Positions 40,284 through 48,578 of a stretch of DNA of 64,000 bases are shown piece after piece. Position numbers and translations under genes: made by a program. This DNA is from Pseudomonadota bacterium (GTDB lineage: Bacteria > Pseudomonadota > Gammaproteobacteria > Burkholderiales > Burkholderiaceae). Under the pieces are notes generated by a model, which searched no databases, was not told the DNA's origin, and worked only from the letters and a program-made list of their open reading frames with translations. The stretch covers positions 1-64,000 of the forward strand of contig JAJXUC010000003.1 in NCBI GenBank assembly GCA_021783435.1. The letters run 5' to 3'. The stretch's first letter is position 1, and every line of letters starts with the position of its first letter.

Positions 40284-41069
40284 ATGGCGATCGGCCTCTA
40301 CATCATCGGCGATGAAATCCTGTCCGGCAAAAGGCGGGACAAGCATTTCACGCAAGTCCAAGACTTGCTGGCAGCCCGGGGCATGCAACTGCATTGGGCC
40401 CAGTATCTGAGTGATGATCCCGCCTTGCTGCACATGGCCTTGCGTGCAAGTTTCGCCCGGGGCGACGTGGTGTTGAGTTGCGGAGGGATTGGCGCCACGC
40501 CCGACGACCACACGCGCCAGAGCGCGGCGGCGGCCCTGGAGGTGCCGCTTGAGCTCCACCCCGAGGCCAAGTGCCTCATTCAGCAACGCATCGCGACGGC
40601 AGCGCTCGGGCCGCTCGATGCGCCAGCCAACGTCCAGCGTTTGCAGATGGGCATGTTCCCGCAAGGCAGCGCCATCATCCCCAACCCCTACAACCAGATT
40701 CCCGGGTTTTCGATTCACCAGCACTTTTTCGTGCCCGGTTTCCCGGTCATGGCCTGGCCCATGTTGGCCTGGGTGCTCGACGGACCGCTGAAGCACCTGC
40801 ACCGCATTGGCAGCTATCTCGAGCGTGCCGTCGTTCTCCAAGGCGCAATGGAATCCGACCTGACGCCGCTGATGGAGCGCATCGAACGCGAGCATGTCAG
40901 TGTCAAGGTGTTCAGCCTCCCCAGTGTCGATCACCCGGAATGGGGCCGGCATATCGAACTGGGCGTCAAAGGCGAGCCTCAGGACGTGGACTGCGCATTT
41001 GATGCACTCAAACAGGGACTCGCAGGTCTGAAAGCGCAGATCCGCACAGAAGTTGTGCGAAAAGTCTAA
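40284..41069 (+). CDS. Molybdopterin-binding domain protein (CinA N-terminal/MoaB-like)
   Basis: The 261-residue protein starts IGLYIIGDEILSGKRRDKHF and contains VLSCGGIGATPDDHTRQSAA and HHFFVPGFPVMAWPMLAWVL-like sequence, the fold of the MoaB/CinA molybdopterin-binding domain (the GGxGxTxDD motif reads GGIGATPDD). It lacks the C-terminal nicotinamide-deamidase domain of full CinA, as stand-alone YfaY-like proteins do. The frame extends to 40089 without family sequence, so I use the ATG at 40284. Its last codons contain an NtrC-type dyad of the glnA promoter. Confidence 0.85.
   Translation: MAIGLYIIGDEILSGKRRDKHFTQVQDLLAARGMQLHWAQYLSDDPALLHMALRASFARGDVVLSCGGIGATPDDHTRQSAAAALEVPLELHPEAKCLIQQRIATAALGPLDAPANVQRLQMGMFPQGSAIIPNPYNQIPGFSIHQHFFVPGFPVMAWPMLAWVLDGPLKHLHRIGSYLERAVVLQGAMESDLTPLMERIEREHVSVKVFSLPSVDHPEWGRHIELGVKGEPQDVDCAFDALKQGLAGLKAQIRTEVVRKV
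41044..41058 (+). promoter_or_regulatory. NtrC-type binding site 1 (glnA, about -139)
   Basis: The sequence GCAC-AGAAGTT-GTGC has the GCAC-N7-GTGC dyad of NtrC sites. It lies inside the end of the upstream gene. Its centre is about 139 bases before the predicted sigma-54 start. Confidence 0.65.
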
Positions 41070-41072
41070 TGA

Positions 41073-41087
41073 GCACGCTCTTGGTGC
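41073..41087 (+). promoter_or_regulatory. NtrC-type binding site 2 (glnA, about -110)
   Basis: GCAC-GCTCTTG-GTGC is a second GCAC-N7-GTGC dyad, 29 bases from the first, just past the stop codon of the preceding gene. Paired sites near -140 and -108 are the arrangement known for enterobacterial glnA. Confidence 0.7.
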
Positions 41088-41163
41088 GAGCTGACCTTCG
41101 GGCAACCATCTCGACCTGTCGATTTTGGCGACGGTTCCGCGGAGACGGCTGCTTGCCATTGTG

Positions 41164-41179
41164 TGGCATGGTTTCTGCT
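41164..41179 (+). promoter_or_regulatory. Sigma-54 (-24/-12) promoter of glnA
   Basis: TGGCATGGTTTCTGCT has GG (41165-41166) and GC (41177-41178) separated by exactly ten bases, the invariant spacing of RpoN promoters, with TGGCA at -24. The predicted start is near 41190, about 105 bases before the glnA ATG. Confidence 0.75.
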
Positions 41180-41200
41180 AGATTTTCGGCATCGTGGACG

Positions 41201-41215
41201 GCACGACCGGTGTGC
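41201..41215 (+). promoter_or_regulatory. Third NtrC-like dyad, in the glnA leader
   Basis: GCAC-GACCGGT-GTGC repeats the same dyad about 18 bases after the predicted start. It may be a low-affinity governor site or chance. Confidence 0.45.
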
Positions 41216-41294
41216 TCATGAACAGCCTCCAGCAGGTCCATGCCCCAGCGCCAGACCCTTTCCACTAACCCACTCCCATGACTGGAGAATTTGC

Positions 41295-42710
41295 ATGACC
41301 AAACACGTTGCTGATGTGATGAACCTGGTGAAGGAACACGATGTCAAGTTCGTGGACTTCCGCTTCACCGACACCCGTGGCAAGGAACAGCACGTGACGG
41401 TGCCGATTTCCGCTTTCAACGATGAAAAGTTCACCCAGGGCCACGCTTTCGACGGCTCGTCCATCGCCGGCTGGAAAGGTATCGAAGCGTCCGACATGTT
41501 GCTCATGCCCGACCCGAACACCGCCAATATTGATCCGTTCATGGAGGAAACCACGCTGCTGCTGAGCTGTGACGTGCTCGAGCCGGGCGACGGCAAACCC
41601 TATGACCGCGATCCCCGCTCCATCGCCAAGAAAGCCGAGGCCTATCTGAAGGCATCGGGCGTGGGCGACACTGCCTACTTTGGCCCGGAGCCCGAATTCT
41701 TCATCTTCGATCAGGTGCGCTGGAACGTCGACATGTCCGGCTGCTTCGTCAAGATCGACTCCGACGAGGCCTCCTGGAAGTCGGGCGAGAAGATCGAAGG
41801 TGGCAACATGGCCCACCGCCCGTCGGTCAAGGGTGGCTATTTCCCCGTACCTCCGGTGGACAGTCTGCAGGACATCCGTTCGGAGATGTGCCTGCTGCTG
41901 GAGCAGATGGGTGTACCGGTTGAAGTCCACCACCACGAAGTGGCCGGTGCCGGTCAGTGCGAAATCGGCACCAAGTTCTCCACCCTGGTGCAGCGCGCCG
42001 ACTGGACACAGGTTCTGAAGTACGTGGTGCAGAACGTGGCCCACAGCTACGGCAAGACGGCAACCTTCATGCCCAAGCCCGTCGTCGGCGACAACGGCTC
42101 AGGCATGCACGTGCACCAGTCCGTGTGGAAGGACGGGAAGAATCTGTTCGCCGGCAACGGCTATGCCGGGCTGTCCGAGTTTGCGCTGTACTACATCGGC
42201 GGCATCATCAAGCACGCACGTGCGCTCAACGCCATCACCAACCCCGGGACCAATTCATACAAGCGCCTAGTGCCGGGCTTCGAAGCTCCGGTCAAGCTGG
42301 CCTACTCGGCCCGCAACCGTTCTGCCTCCATCCGCGTGCCCTATGTGCCCAGTGACAAGGCACGTCGCATCGAAGTGCGCTTCCCCGACCCCACCTGCAA
42401 CCCTTACCTGGCGTTCTCGGCCATGCTGATGGCTGGCCTGGATGGCGTGGAAAACAAGATTCATCCGGGCGAAGCCGCCAGCAAAAACCTGTACGACCTG
42501 CCGCCGGAAGAAGATGCCAAAATCCCAACCGTGTGTTCCAGCCTCGACCAGGCACTGGAGTATCTGCATCAGGATCGTGCCTTCCTGACCAAAGGCGGTG
42601 TGTTCAGCGAAGATTTCATCGACGCCTACATCGACTTGAAGATGGAAGAAGTGACCCGCTTCCGCATGACCACCCATCCGGTGGAGTTCGACATGTACTA
42701 CTCGTTGTAA
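41295..42710 (+). CDS. glnA: Glutamine synthetase type I
   Basis: The 471-residue type I enzyme has [16 protein letters not shown] and [17 protein letters not shown] near the N-terminus, [11 protein letters not shown] and [14 protein letters not shown] (metal glutamates), the ATP-site [29 protein letters not shown], and the adenylylation tyrosine in NLYDLPPEE. It condenses ammonia and glutamate. GGAGAA precedes the ATG at 41295; frame upstream is leader. A sigma-54 promoter with NtrC-type sites lies in front, and ntrBC follows, so transcription under nitrogen limitation is expected. Confidence 0.97.
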   Translation: MTKHVADVMNLVKEHDVKFVDFRFTDTRGKEQHVTVPISAFNDEKFTQGHAFDGSSIAGWKGIEASDMLLMPDPNTANIDPFMEETTLLLSCDVLEPGDGKPYDRDPRSIAKKAEAYLKASGVGDTAYFGPEPEFFIFDQVRWNVDMSGCFVKIDSDEASWKSGEKIEGGNMAHRPSVKGGYFPVPPVDSLQDIRSEMCLLLEQMGVPVEVHHHEVAGAGQCEIGTKFSTLVQRADWTQVLKYVVQNVAHSYGKTATFMPKPVVGDNGSGMHVHQSVWKDGKNLFAGNGYAGLSEFALYYIGGIIKHARALNAITNPGTNSYKRLVPGFEAPVKLAYSARNRSASIRVPYVPSDKARRIEVRFPDPTCNPYLAFSAMLMAGLDGVENKIHPGEAASKNLYDLPPEEDAKIPTVCSSLDQALEYLHQDRAFLTKGGVFSEDFIDAYIDLKMEEVTRFRMTTHPVEFDMYYSL

Positions 42711-42767
42711 TCGCGGCCCGCTGGCGTGCGTTGAACATCGCAGCGCGCCGGCGTCTAACCACAAAGC

Positions 42768-42801
42768 AAAGGGACGGCTCGCCGTCCCTTTGTCGTTTTT
42801 T
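42768..42801 (+). terminator. Rho-independent terminator after glnA
   Basis: A ten-base-pair stem AAAGGGACGG/CCGTCCCTTT with a CTCG tetraloop is followed after GTCG by six T. It begins 58 bases after the glnA stop, and should separate glnA from most ntrBC transcription. Confidence 0.88.
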
Positions 42802-42937
42802 GGCTTTGGGGCGACTCTGCACAAACATGGCGCACTGCAGTTTGCGTGCACGGTCTTACACTGGCAAGGTCCTCAAGCGTCGCGTCTCGCAGGACGATTT
42901 TCACCGAGCCGGCTCAACTTCTACTGACAGGTGTTCG

Positions 42938-43480
42938 ATGTTGCGACTCCCAACTCCCCGCCGCAATCTTGCTCATGGACTGGTGTGGGTCGGGCTGGCC
43001 CTGGTGCCGCTGAGGCCTTTACCAGCGCATGCCCAGGAAACCGACCCGAACCGCGTCTACCGCTGCCCGGACAATTCATACACCAATATGTTGAGTGTGG
43101 TGAAGTCGAAAAACTGCAAGCCGGTGGATAACGCCAATGTCAGCGTGATGTCTCCTGCCACGCCGTCGAAAGGGCCTGCGGCCGTGCCACGCAACGCTTC
43201 CGGCACGGCCCATGTCAGCCCATCAACCCAGGCGGAACGCGACGCCGAGGCGCGGCGCATTCTTGAAGCTGAATTGCAAAGCCAGCAACTCAAACTGCAA
43301 GAATTGCTCAAGTCCTACGACAATGGGCACCCCAGCTATCTGGGTAACGAACACAACGTCGGCGGTGGCATCAACCAGCAGAAATATCTCGACCGTGTTG
43401 CGGCGATGAAGAATCAGATCGCGTTGACTGAGGCCAACATCCAGGCCCTGCAGCGAGAATTGCAACGCTATGGGCAGTGA
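42938..43480 (+). CDS. Exported DUF4124-like protein between glnA and ntrB
   Basis: The 180-residue protein starts with a basic-hydrophobic signal peptide (LAHGLVWVGLALVPLRPLPA, cleavage probably after HAQ). A short DUF4124-like segment follows, NRVYRCPDNSYTNML with KNCKPV, where two cysteines could form a disulfide, then a Ser/Pro/Ala linker and a helical, probably coiled-coil C-terminus (RRILEAELQSQQLKLQELLK and ALTEANIQALQRELQRY). The function is unknown, probably envelope-located. Its end overlaps the ntrB start by 11 bases. A gene of this kind at this position is, as I recall, usual in Burkholderiales. Confidence 0.8.
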   Translation: MLRLPTPRRNLAHGLVWVGLALVPLRPLPAHAQETDPNRVYRCPDNSYTNMLSVVKSKNCKPVDNANVSVMSPATPSKGPAAVPRNASGTAHVSPSTQAERDAEARRILEAELQSQQLKLQELLKSYDNGHPSYLGNEHNVGGGINQQKYLDRVAAMKNQIALTEANIQALQRELQRYGQ

Positions 43481-44636
43481 GCCTGAGGATCCGGCCGAAT
43501 TCCTGACTCGCGAGGAGGCAACGCATCCATCCCAGGATGATTGGGTTGCCTTCGCGGGTGTCGCAGAGCCACGCACCGCTCCCGCCGGCGCCCAGGCCGC
43601 GCTCGACTGGCTGGCCACGATGACCGCCCTGGTCGATCCGCAGGGGCGGATGGTGCATGCCAACCCGGCAATGGAGGCTGCGCTCGGGCTGTCGCGCAGG
43701 CATCTGCTCGGGCGTGATCTGTCGCACTGGCTGACACGACAGAGCCTGTGGCACGAAGCCCTGCAGCAGGTGCAGGCCAATGAATTCAGCAGCAAACGTT
43801 TCGACTGCACCGTGATGGCACGAACTGCGGCCGATCCGCTGCAGGTCCAACTCATCGTGGCGCGCACAGACCTGCCCGATACGCTCCTGGTGGAACTTGT
43901 GGAGCTTGGCCAGCAGACTCGGCAGGAGCGCGAGGAGCAGTGGCTCAACCAGGCGCAGGCCAACAAGGATCTGATTCGCAATCTGGCTCATGAGATCAAG
44001 AATCCGCTGGGCGGCATTCGCGGCGCGGCCCAACTGCTCGACATGGATTTGGAGAGTCGCGAGTTGCAGGAGTACACCCGCATCATCATCCACGAGGTGG
44101 ATCGGCTGCAGACCCTGGTCGACAGATTGCTGGCACCGCACCGTCGCCCGCATGTCGTGGGCGATCTGAATATCCACGAAGTGCTCGAGCGCGTGCGCTC
44201 GGTCATTCTGGCCGAGTTTCCGCAGGGCCTGAGCGTGGAGCGTGATTACGACGCCAGCATCCCCGAATTTCGTGGAGACCGCGAACAACTCATCCAGGCC
44301 ATTCTCAACATCGTGCACAACGCGGCCCTGGTCCTGAGCGAACGCATGCGCGCGAGCGATGCGCGTATCGTGCTCAAGACCCGCATTGCACGGCAGGTGA
44401 CTCTGGCGAAGCGGCGACATCGCCTGGCACTGCTCTTGCATATCACCGACAACGGCCCTGGGGTGCCGGCGGAGATCAAGGACCGTATGTTCTTTCCGCT
44501 GGTTTCAGGGCGAGAGGGTGGCAGTGGCCTGGGACTCACCCTGGCCCAGACCTTCATCCAACAACATCAGGGAACCATCGAGTGCGACAGCCAGCCCGGC
44601 CTGACCGACTTCCGCATCCTCATCCCGCTGCCGTGA
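43470..44636 (+). CDS. glnL: Nitrogen-regulation sensor kinase NtrB
   Basis: The 388-residue cytoplasmic kinase has an N-terminal PAS domain (LDWLATMTALVDPQGRMVHA, NPAMEAALGLSRR). The phosphoacceptor His174 lies in NLAHEIKNPLGGIRGAAQLL, exactly the NtrB H-box. The ATPase boxes are NIVHNAALVL (N), DNGPGVP (G1) and GSGLGLTLAQTFIQQH (G2). There are no membrane helices. It phosphorylates or dephosphorylates NtrC under control of PII. The ATG at 43470 lies inside the preceding gene, so translation is coupled. Confidence 0.95.
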   Translation: MGSEPEDPAEFLTREEATHPSQDDWVAFAGVAEPRTAPAGAQAALDWLATMTALVDPQGRMVHANPAMEAALGLSRRHLLGRDLSHWLTRQSLWHEALQQVQANEFSSKRFDCTVMARTAADPLQVQLIVARTDLPDTLLVELVELGQQTRQEREEQWLNQAQANKDLIRNLAHEIKNPLGGIRGAAQLLDMDLESRELQEYTRIIIHEVDRLQTLVDRLLAPHRRPHVVGDLNIHEVLERVRSVILAEFPQGLSVERDYDASIPEFRGDREQLIQAILNIVHNAALVLSERMRASDARIVLKTRIARQVTLAKRRHRLALLLHITDNGPGVPAEIKDRMFFPLVSGREGGSGLGLTLAQTFIQQHQGTIECDSQPGLTDFRILIPLP

Positions 44637-44682
44637 GACTGACACGCCGGAACGCTCACACAAGCTGGACTCCTGTGGAGAG

Positions 44683-46287
44683 ATGTCCGCCATGAAACCC
44701 ATCTGGGTCATCGACGATGATCAATCCATCCGCTTCGTCCTGGAAAAGGCGCTGGAGAAAGCCGGTTTGCCGGCACGCAGCTTCTCCAACATCCGTGAGG
44801 TACAGGCTGCGCTGAGCGACGAGTCCCCACAGGTTCTGGTCTCCGACATCCGCATGCCCGGAGGCAGCGGCATTGAGCTGCTGCAGGAGATCAAGCGTTC
44901 CCAACCGCAGTTGCCGGTCATCATCATGACGGCCTATTCCGACCTGGACAGCGCGGTTTCCGCCTTTCAAAGCGGAGCCTTTGAGTACCTCAGCAAGCCC
45001 TTCGATCTGGAGAAGGCGGTTGAACTGATTCAACGCGCGGTGGACGAAAGCATGCGCGAACAGGACATTGAGGAGGCGCGCATCGATACCCCCGAGCTGC
45101 TGGGCCAAGCTCCGGCGATGCAGGATGTGTTTCGCGCCATCGGCCGTTTATCGCCGTCGCAGGTCACGGTGCTCATCACCGGTGAGTCGGGCAGCGGCAA
45201 GGAACTGGTGGCGCAGGCCCTGCACCGCCACAGCCCGCGTGCGAACGGCCCCTTCGTCGCCATCAACACCGCCGCCATTCCGCGCGACTTGCTGGAAAGC
45301 GAACTCTTCGGCCACGAGCGCGGCGCGTTCACAGGGGCGCAAACGTCGCGCCGCGGGCGCTTCGAGCAGGCGGAAGGTGGCACCCTGTTTCTCGATGAAA
45401 TCGGTGACATGCCCTACGAACTGCAAACCCGGCTGTTACGGGTGCTGTCCGACGGGCATTTCTACCGTGTGGGCGGGCACAATCCCATCAAGGCCCATGT
45501 GCGGGTGATTGCCGCCACGCATCAGAACCTTGAAAACCGGGTGCGCGACGGACTGTTCCGCGAAGACCTGTTTCACCGCCTCAACGTCATTCGTCTGCGC
45601 CTGCCCGCGCTGCGCGAGCGCCGCGAGGACATCGTTCTGCTGGTTCGGCATTTCCTGCTGAAAAGCGCGAAGGAGCTGGGGGTCGATGCCAAGCGCCTCT
45701 CGGACGAAGCTCTGATCACGTTGCAGAACTACCCCTTTCCCGGAAATGTGCGCGAGTTGGAAAACGTGTGCCACTGGCTGACCGTCATGGCTCCCGGTCT
45801 GACGGTCGACGTGAAGGATCTGCCGCCGGAGCTGCAGCAGTCGAGCCGATTGGCGCAGTCAGGTTCCTCGATGCCGGCGCCGGCGCATCAGATTGCCGTG
45901 CCGGACATGCATGAATCTGTCGGCGAGGCGCGCACCGAAGACGGCATGCCGACCATCGTGACGGGCCTCTCGGCAAGCGCGAGCCTGAGCGCCAGTCATG
46001 CGACCACCGTGCCACCATCACACGAGGCCACTTCGCCGATGACCGAGTCTTCGGCGCCTGCCGCAGTGGCGGAGGGCTGGGAGGCCATCGTCGCGCGCAC
46101 CACACGTGAACTGCTGCACAACGGCCAGCCGGAGGTCATGGATTGGCTCAATCAGCGCTTCGAGCGTGCGGTGATCCAGGCGGCACTGGAGTTCACGCAT
46201 GGGCGTCGCATCGAAGCTGCAGTCAAGCTTGGCATCGGTCGCAACACCATCACCCGCAAAATCCAGGACCTGGGCCTGGACGACTGA
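44683..46287 (+). CDS. glnG: Nitrogen-regulation response regulator NtrC
   Basis: The 534-residue enhancer-binding protein has a receiver domain with phosphoacceptor Asp55 ([13 protein letters not shown]), a sigma-54 AAA+ domain with Walker A GESGSGKE, the sigma-54 loop GAFTGAQ and Walker [14 protein letters not shown], and a C-terminal Fis-type helix-turn-helix ([20 protein letters not shown]). It is longer than E. coli NtrC (469) because of a Ser/Ala/Thr-rich linker around residues 385-455. It probably binds the GCAC-N7-GTGC dyads before glnA. The start is 44683 or 44692. Confidence 0.96.
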   Translation: MSAMKPIWVIDDDQSIRFVLEKALEKAGLPARSFSNIREVQAALSDESPQVLVSDIRMPGGSGIELLQEIKRSQPQLPVIIMTAYSDLDSAVSAFQSGAFEYLSKPFDLEKAVELIQRAVDESMREQDIEEARIDTPELLGQAPAMQDVFRAIGRLSPSQVTVLITGESGSGKELVAQALHRHSPRANGPFVAINTAAIPRDLLESELFGHERGAFTGAQTSRRGRFEQAEGGTLFLDEIGDMPYELQTRLLRVLSDGHFYRVGGHNPIKAHVRVIAATHQNLENRVRDGLFREDLFHRLNVIRLRLPALRERREDIVLLVRHFLLKSAKELGVDAKRLSDEALITLQNYPFPGNVRELENVCHWLTVMAPGLTVDVKDLPPELQQSSRLAQSGSSMPAPAHQIAVPDMHESVGEARTEDGMPTIVTGLSASASLSASHATTVPPSHEATSPMTESSAPAAVAEGWEAIVARTTRELLHNGQPEVMDWLNQRFERAVIQAALEFTHGRRIEAAVKLGIGRNTITRKIQDLGLDD

Positions 46288-46297
46288 AGCCGTCCAC

Positions 46298-46337
46298 GCT
46301 GAGCGACCTGGCCGCGCCCGGGCTGCGCGCGCTCAGC
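46298..46337. terminator. Possible bidirectional hairpin between ntrC and xthA
   Basis: The arms GCTGAGCG (46298-46305) and CGCTCAGC (46330-46337) flank a GC-rich 24-base centre in the convergent gap, and the right arm overlaps the xthA stop codon. No T-tract follows on either strand, so any termination would be imperfect or Rho-assisted. Confidence 0.3.
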
Positions 46338-47112
46338 CGAGGTTCAACTCCACCACCACCGGGGCGTGATCGCTGGGGCGCTCGTGTTTGCGAGGCGCTT
46401 TGTCGATGGTGCAATGGGCGACGGCCGATTGCAGCGCCGTACTCACCAGAATGTGATCGATGCGCAAGCCCTGGTTGCGCCGAAACGCCAGATTGCGGTA
46501 GTCCCACCAGCTCCAGCTCTTGGGTGGCTGCTCGAACAGCCGAAACGCATCCACCAGACCCAGGCCCAGCAGGGCGCGAAAGTGCGCGCGCTCCGCGTCG
46601 GTGCAGTGAATCTTGCCGCGCCAGGCCTCGGGGTCGTGCACATCGCGGTCGTCAGGAGCGATGTTGTAGTCGCCCATCAGCACCAGTTGCGGATGGCGCA
46701 ACAACTCTGCGCGCAGCCAGTCTTGCAGTGCCTGCAGCCACGTCATCTTGTAGGCGAATTTCTCGCTGCCGGGTTCCTGGCCGTTGGGGAAGTAGGCGCC
46801 GACCACGCGCACACCAGCCACCGTGCCGGCGATCACCCGCGCCTGGGCATCGTCCAGGCCGGGAATATTGCGCACCATGTCCGACGCAACTTCGAGCGAC
46901 AACAGCGCAACGCCGTTGTACGTGGGCTGGCCGAAGCACTGTGCCCGCCAGCCGGCAGCCAACAATTCGGCATGCGGAAACTTGGCATCGGTCAGCTTGG
47001 TTTCCTGCAGCACCAGCACGTCAGGGCGATTCGCCTGCAGCCACTCCAGCACCTGCGGCAGGCGCACGGACAGCGAGTTCACGTTCCAGGTGGCGAGTTT
47101 CAAATGAGTCAT
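46333..47112 (-). CDS. xth: Exodeoxyribonuclease III
   Basis: The 259-residue member of the exonuclease-endonuclease-phosphatase family has LKLATWNVNSLSVRLPQVLE, the metal glutamate in LVLQETKLTD, the catalytic LMGDYNIAPDDRDV, SWSWWDYRNLAFRRNQGLRI and the final RPSDHAPVVVEL with the catalytic Asp-His. It incises abasic sites and degrades 3' ends in base-excision repair. I use the ATG at 47112 (MTHLKLATWN); eight extra codons reach back to 47136. It is convergent with ntrC. Confidence 0.93.
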   Translation of the reverse strand: MTHLKLATWNVNSLSVRLPQVLEWLQANRPDVLVLQETKLTDAKFPHAELLAAGWRAQCFGQPTYNGVALLSLEVASDMVRNIPGLDDAQARVIAGTVAGVRVVGAYFPNGQEPGSEKFAYKMTWLQALQDWLRAELLRHPQLVLMGDYNIAPDDRDVHDPEAWRGKIHCTDAERAHFRALLGLGLVDAFRLFEQPPKSWSWWDYRNLAFRRNQGLRIDHILVSTALQSAVAHCTIDKAPRKHERPSDHAPVVVELNLG

Positions 47113-47430
47113 GCGTGACTGTTGGAATGAATGCATTCAATTCAAACTTGGTGAGTTCCTCCACATCGATCCCCGGTGTGTTCTGCTGTGAACGCGGTCG
47201 GCGTCGATGGGCGAGGCGCTGCTGTCGTCATCCTACAAGCGGTCGCTGGCGCATGATGGGGATGTCTGCTGCTCTTCGCGCGGCGGCGTGCACTTTGTCG
47301 GCGAGCGTCTGGGATCGGTGTTGCCGCGCGCTGCAGGCATGTCCTGGAAGTTCGTCCAGCTTCCGGGTTCCGGGGGCAGTTCCAACCCCAGCCGGTTCGG
47401 TTGCGCAGCGCAATCTGCGCTGAGGCGGAC
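47113..47430. other. Intergenic stretch between murI and xthA
   Basis: These 318 bases follow murI and precede xthA on the minus strand. Several overlapping open frames exist, none with a recognisable domain. One minus-strand frame (47228-47470) overlaps the murI end and is arginine-rich, so I read it as a shadow. The xthA promoter should lie here. Confidence 0.35.
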
Positions 47431-48576
47431 TTAGGCCAAGGTGCGCACTGCCAGATCGGCCAGGCCGCACGCGGCGGCAATGCCCAGCAGCTGCGCAGGA
47501 TCGCCATTGGTGTAGGCCGTCAGCTCGGCGCCACAGTCAGTAGCCTGTGTCGGAATGGGTTCGGGCGCTGCATCGCCGTCTCGCGGCGGCACATGCCTGC
47601 GCTGGAGCTGGGCGGTTTTGTCCATGCCCGCGAGCACGCGGCGGGTTTGCGTAGCCACGGCATCGGCCGGATCGAGCAGCAGGGCGCTTGAGCCGCCGGG
47701 CCCAAGCGCCGCGCGCAGGGCAGTTGCCACCAAGGGGTAATGGGTGCAACCCAGCACCACGACCTTGCACTGCGCCGAGCGCAGCGGCGCGCAAAACTGC
47801 GTCAGGAGTTGCAGGGTTTCACGAGCTTGCGGGCCGAGGGTTTCAATGGCTTCGGCAAGGCCGGGGCAGGGTTGCAGTACCAGTCGGTCTCGGCCGCCGA
47901 GGGATTGCAGCAAAGCCTGAAATTTGGCGCTGGCCAGGGTGCCGGGCGTGGCGAGTACGCCGATGGGTGCCAGCGAGTGGCTGACATGCATCGCGTTGTC
48001 CGCACCCCCGTCTTGCGCGGTGCGCGCCTGGGCTGGAGCGCCGTGCGCCAGGGCCGGTTTGATGGCGGGTTCGATGCCGATGAAAGGGATGTGCGACCAC
48101 TGCTGGCGCAAGTTGGCGATGGCCAGGGCGGTGGCCGTGTTGCAGGCAACGACCACGATGCGTGCGCCCTTGCGCAGCAAAAATCGGGTGAGATGTTGGC
48201 TGCGGGCCAGCACGTAGGCGGCGTCGCGCTCGCCGTAGGGGGCGAAGGCGGAGTCGGCCGCGTAGATGAAGCGTGCCTGGGGCAATTGGCGCCGCAATGC
48301 GGCGAGTACTGTGAGGCCGCCCACGCCGGAGTCGAACACGCCGATGCAAGGCGTTGTGTCGTCGTCGGCGGGTGCGGGTTCGATTGCGGAGCAATTCGGG
48401 CAGAGACAGGTTTTGCCACGCAGCGCGAGGGGAATGCAGGCGAATGTCGCAGCGGGGATACGGCCGCTTCGGCACCAGCAGGGCGCATCGACACCGCCGC
48501 CGGCTGCCAGGGCGCAACGGTTGGGTTCGCCACAAAGGGGGCAGTGCCCAACTGCGCCAGGCGCAGGCTGTGGCAT
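47431..48576 (-). CDS. murI: Glutamate racemase with N-terminal cysteine-rich CWC domain
   Basis: The 381-residue protein combines two parts. Residues 10-64 match the small CWC domain, with cysteines at 12, 15, 21, 33, 35, 47, 57, 59 and 62 (CPLCGEPNRC, APCWCRSG, KTCLCPNC). From about 77 it is glutamate racemase: IGVFDSGVGGLTVL, catalytic cysteines in VVACNTATALAI and VLGCTHYPLV. It supplies D-glutamate for peptidoglycan. Typical MurI is about 260-290 residues; the extra length is the CWC part and an insertion near 190-205. The ATG at 48576 follows the fumarase stop by two bases. Confidence 0.9.
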   Translation of the reverse strand: MPQPAPGAVGHCPLCGEPNRCALAAGGGVDAPCWCRSGRIPAATFACIPLALRGKTCLCPNCSAIEPAPADDDTTPCIGVFDSGVGGLTVLAALRRQLPQARFIYAADSAFAPYGERDAAYVLARSQHLTRFLLRKGARIVVVACNTATALAIANLRQQWSHIPFIGIEPAIKPALAHGAPAQARTAQDGGADNAMHVSHSLAPIGVLATPGTLASAKFQALLQSLGGRDRLVLQPCPGLAEAIETLGPQARETLQLLTQFCAPLRSAQCKVVVLGCTHYPLVATALRAALGPGGSSALLLDPADAVATQTRRVLAGMDKTAQLQRRHVPPRDGDAAPEPIPTQATDCGAELTAYTNGDPAQLLGIAAACGLADLAVRTLA

Positions 48577-48578
48577 GC

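Noticed and set aside
47228..47470. A minus-strand frame whose end vaguely resembles a FlhB-like C-terminus
   Set aside because: The match is a few residues in an arginine-rich frame overlapping murI; no flagellar context is present.
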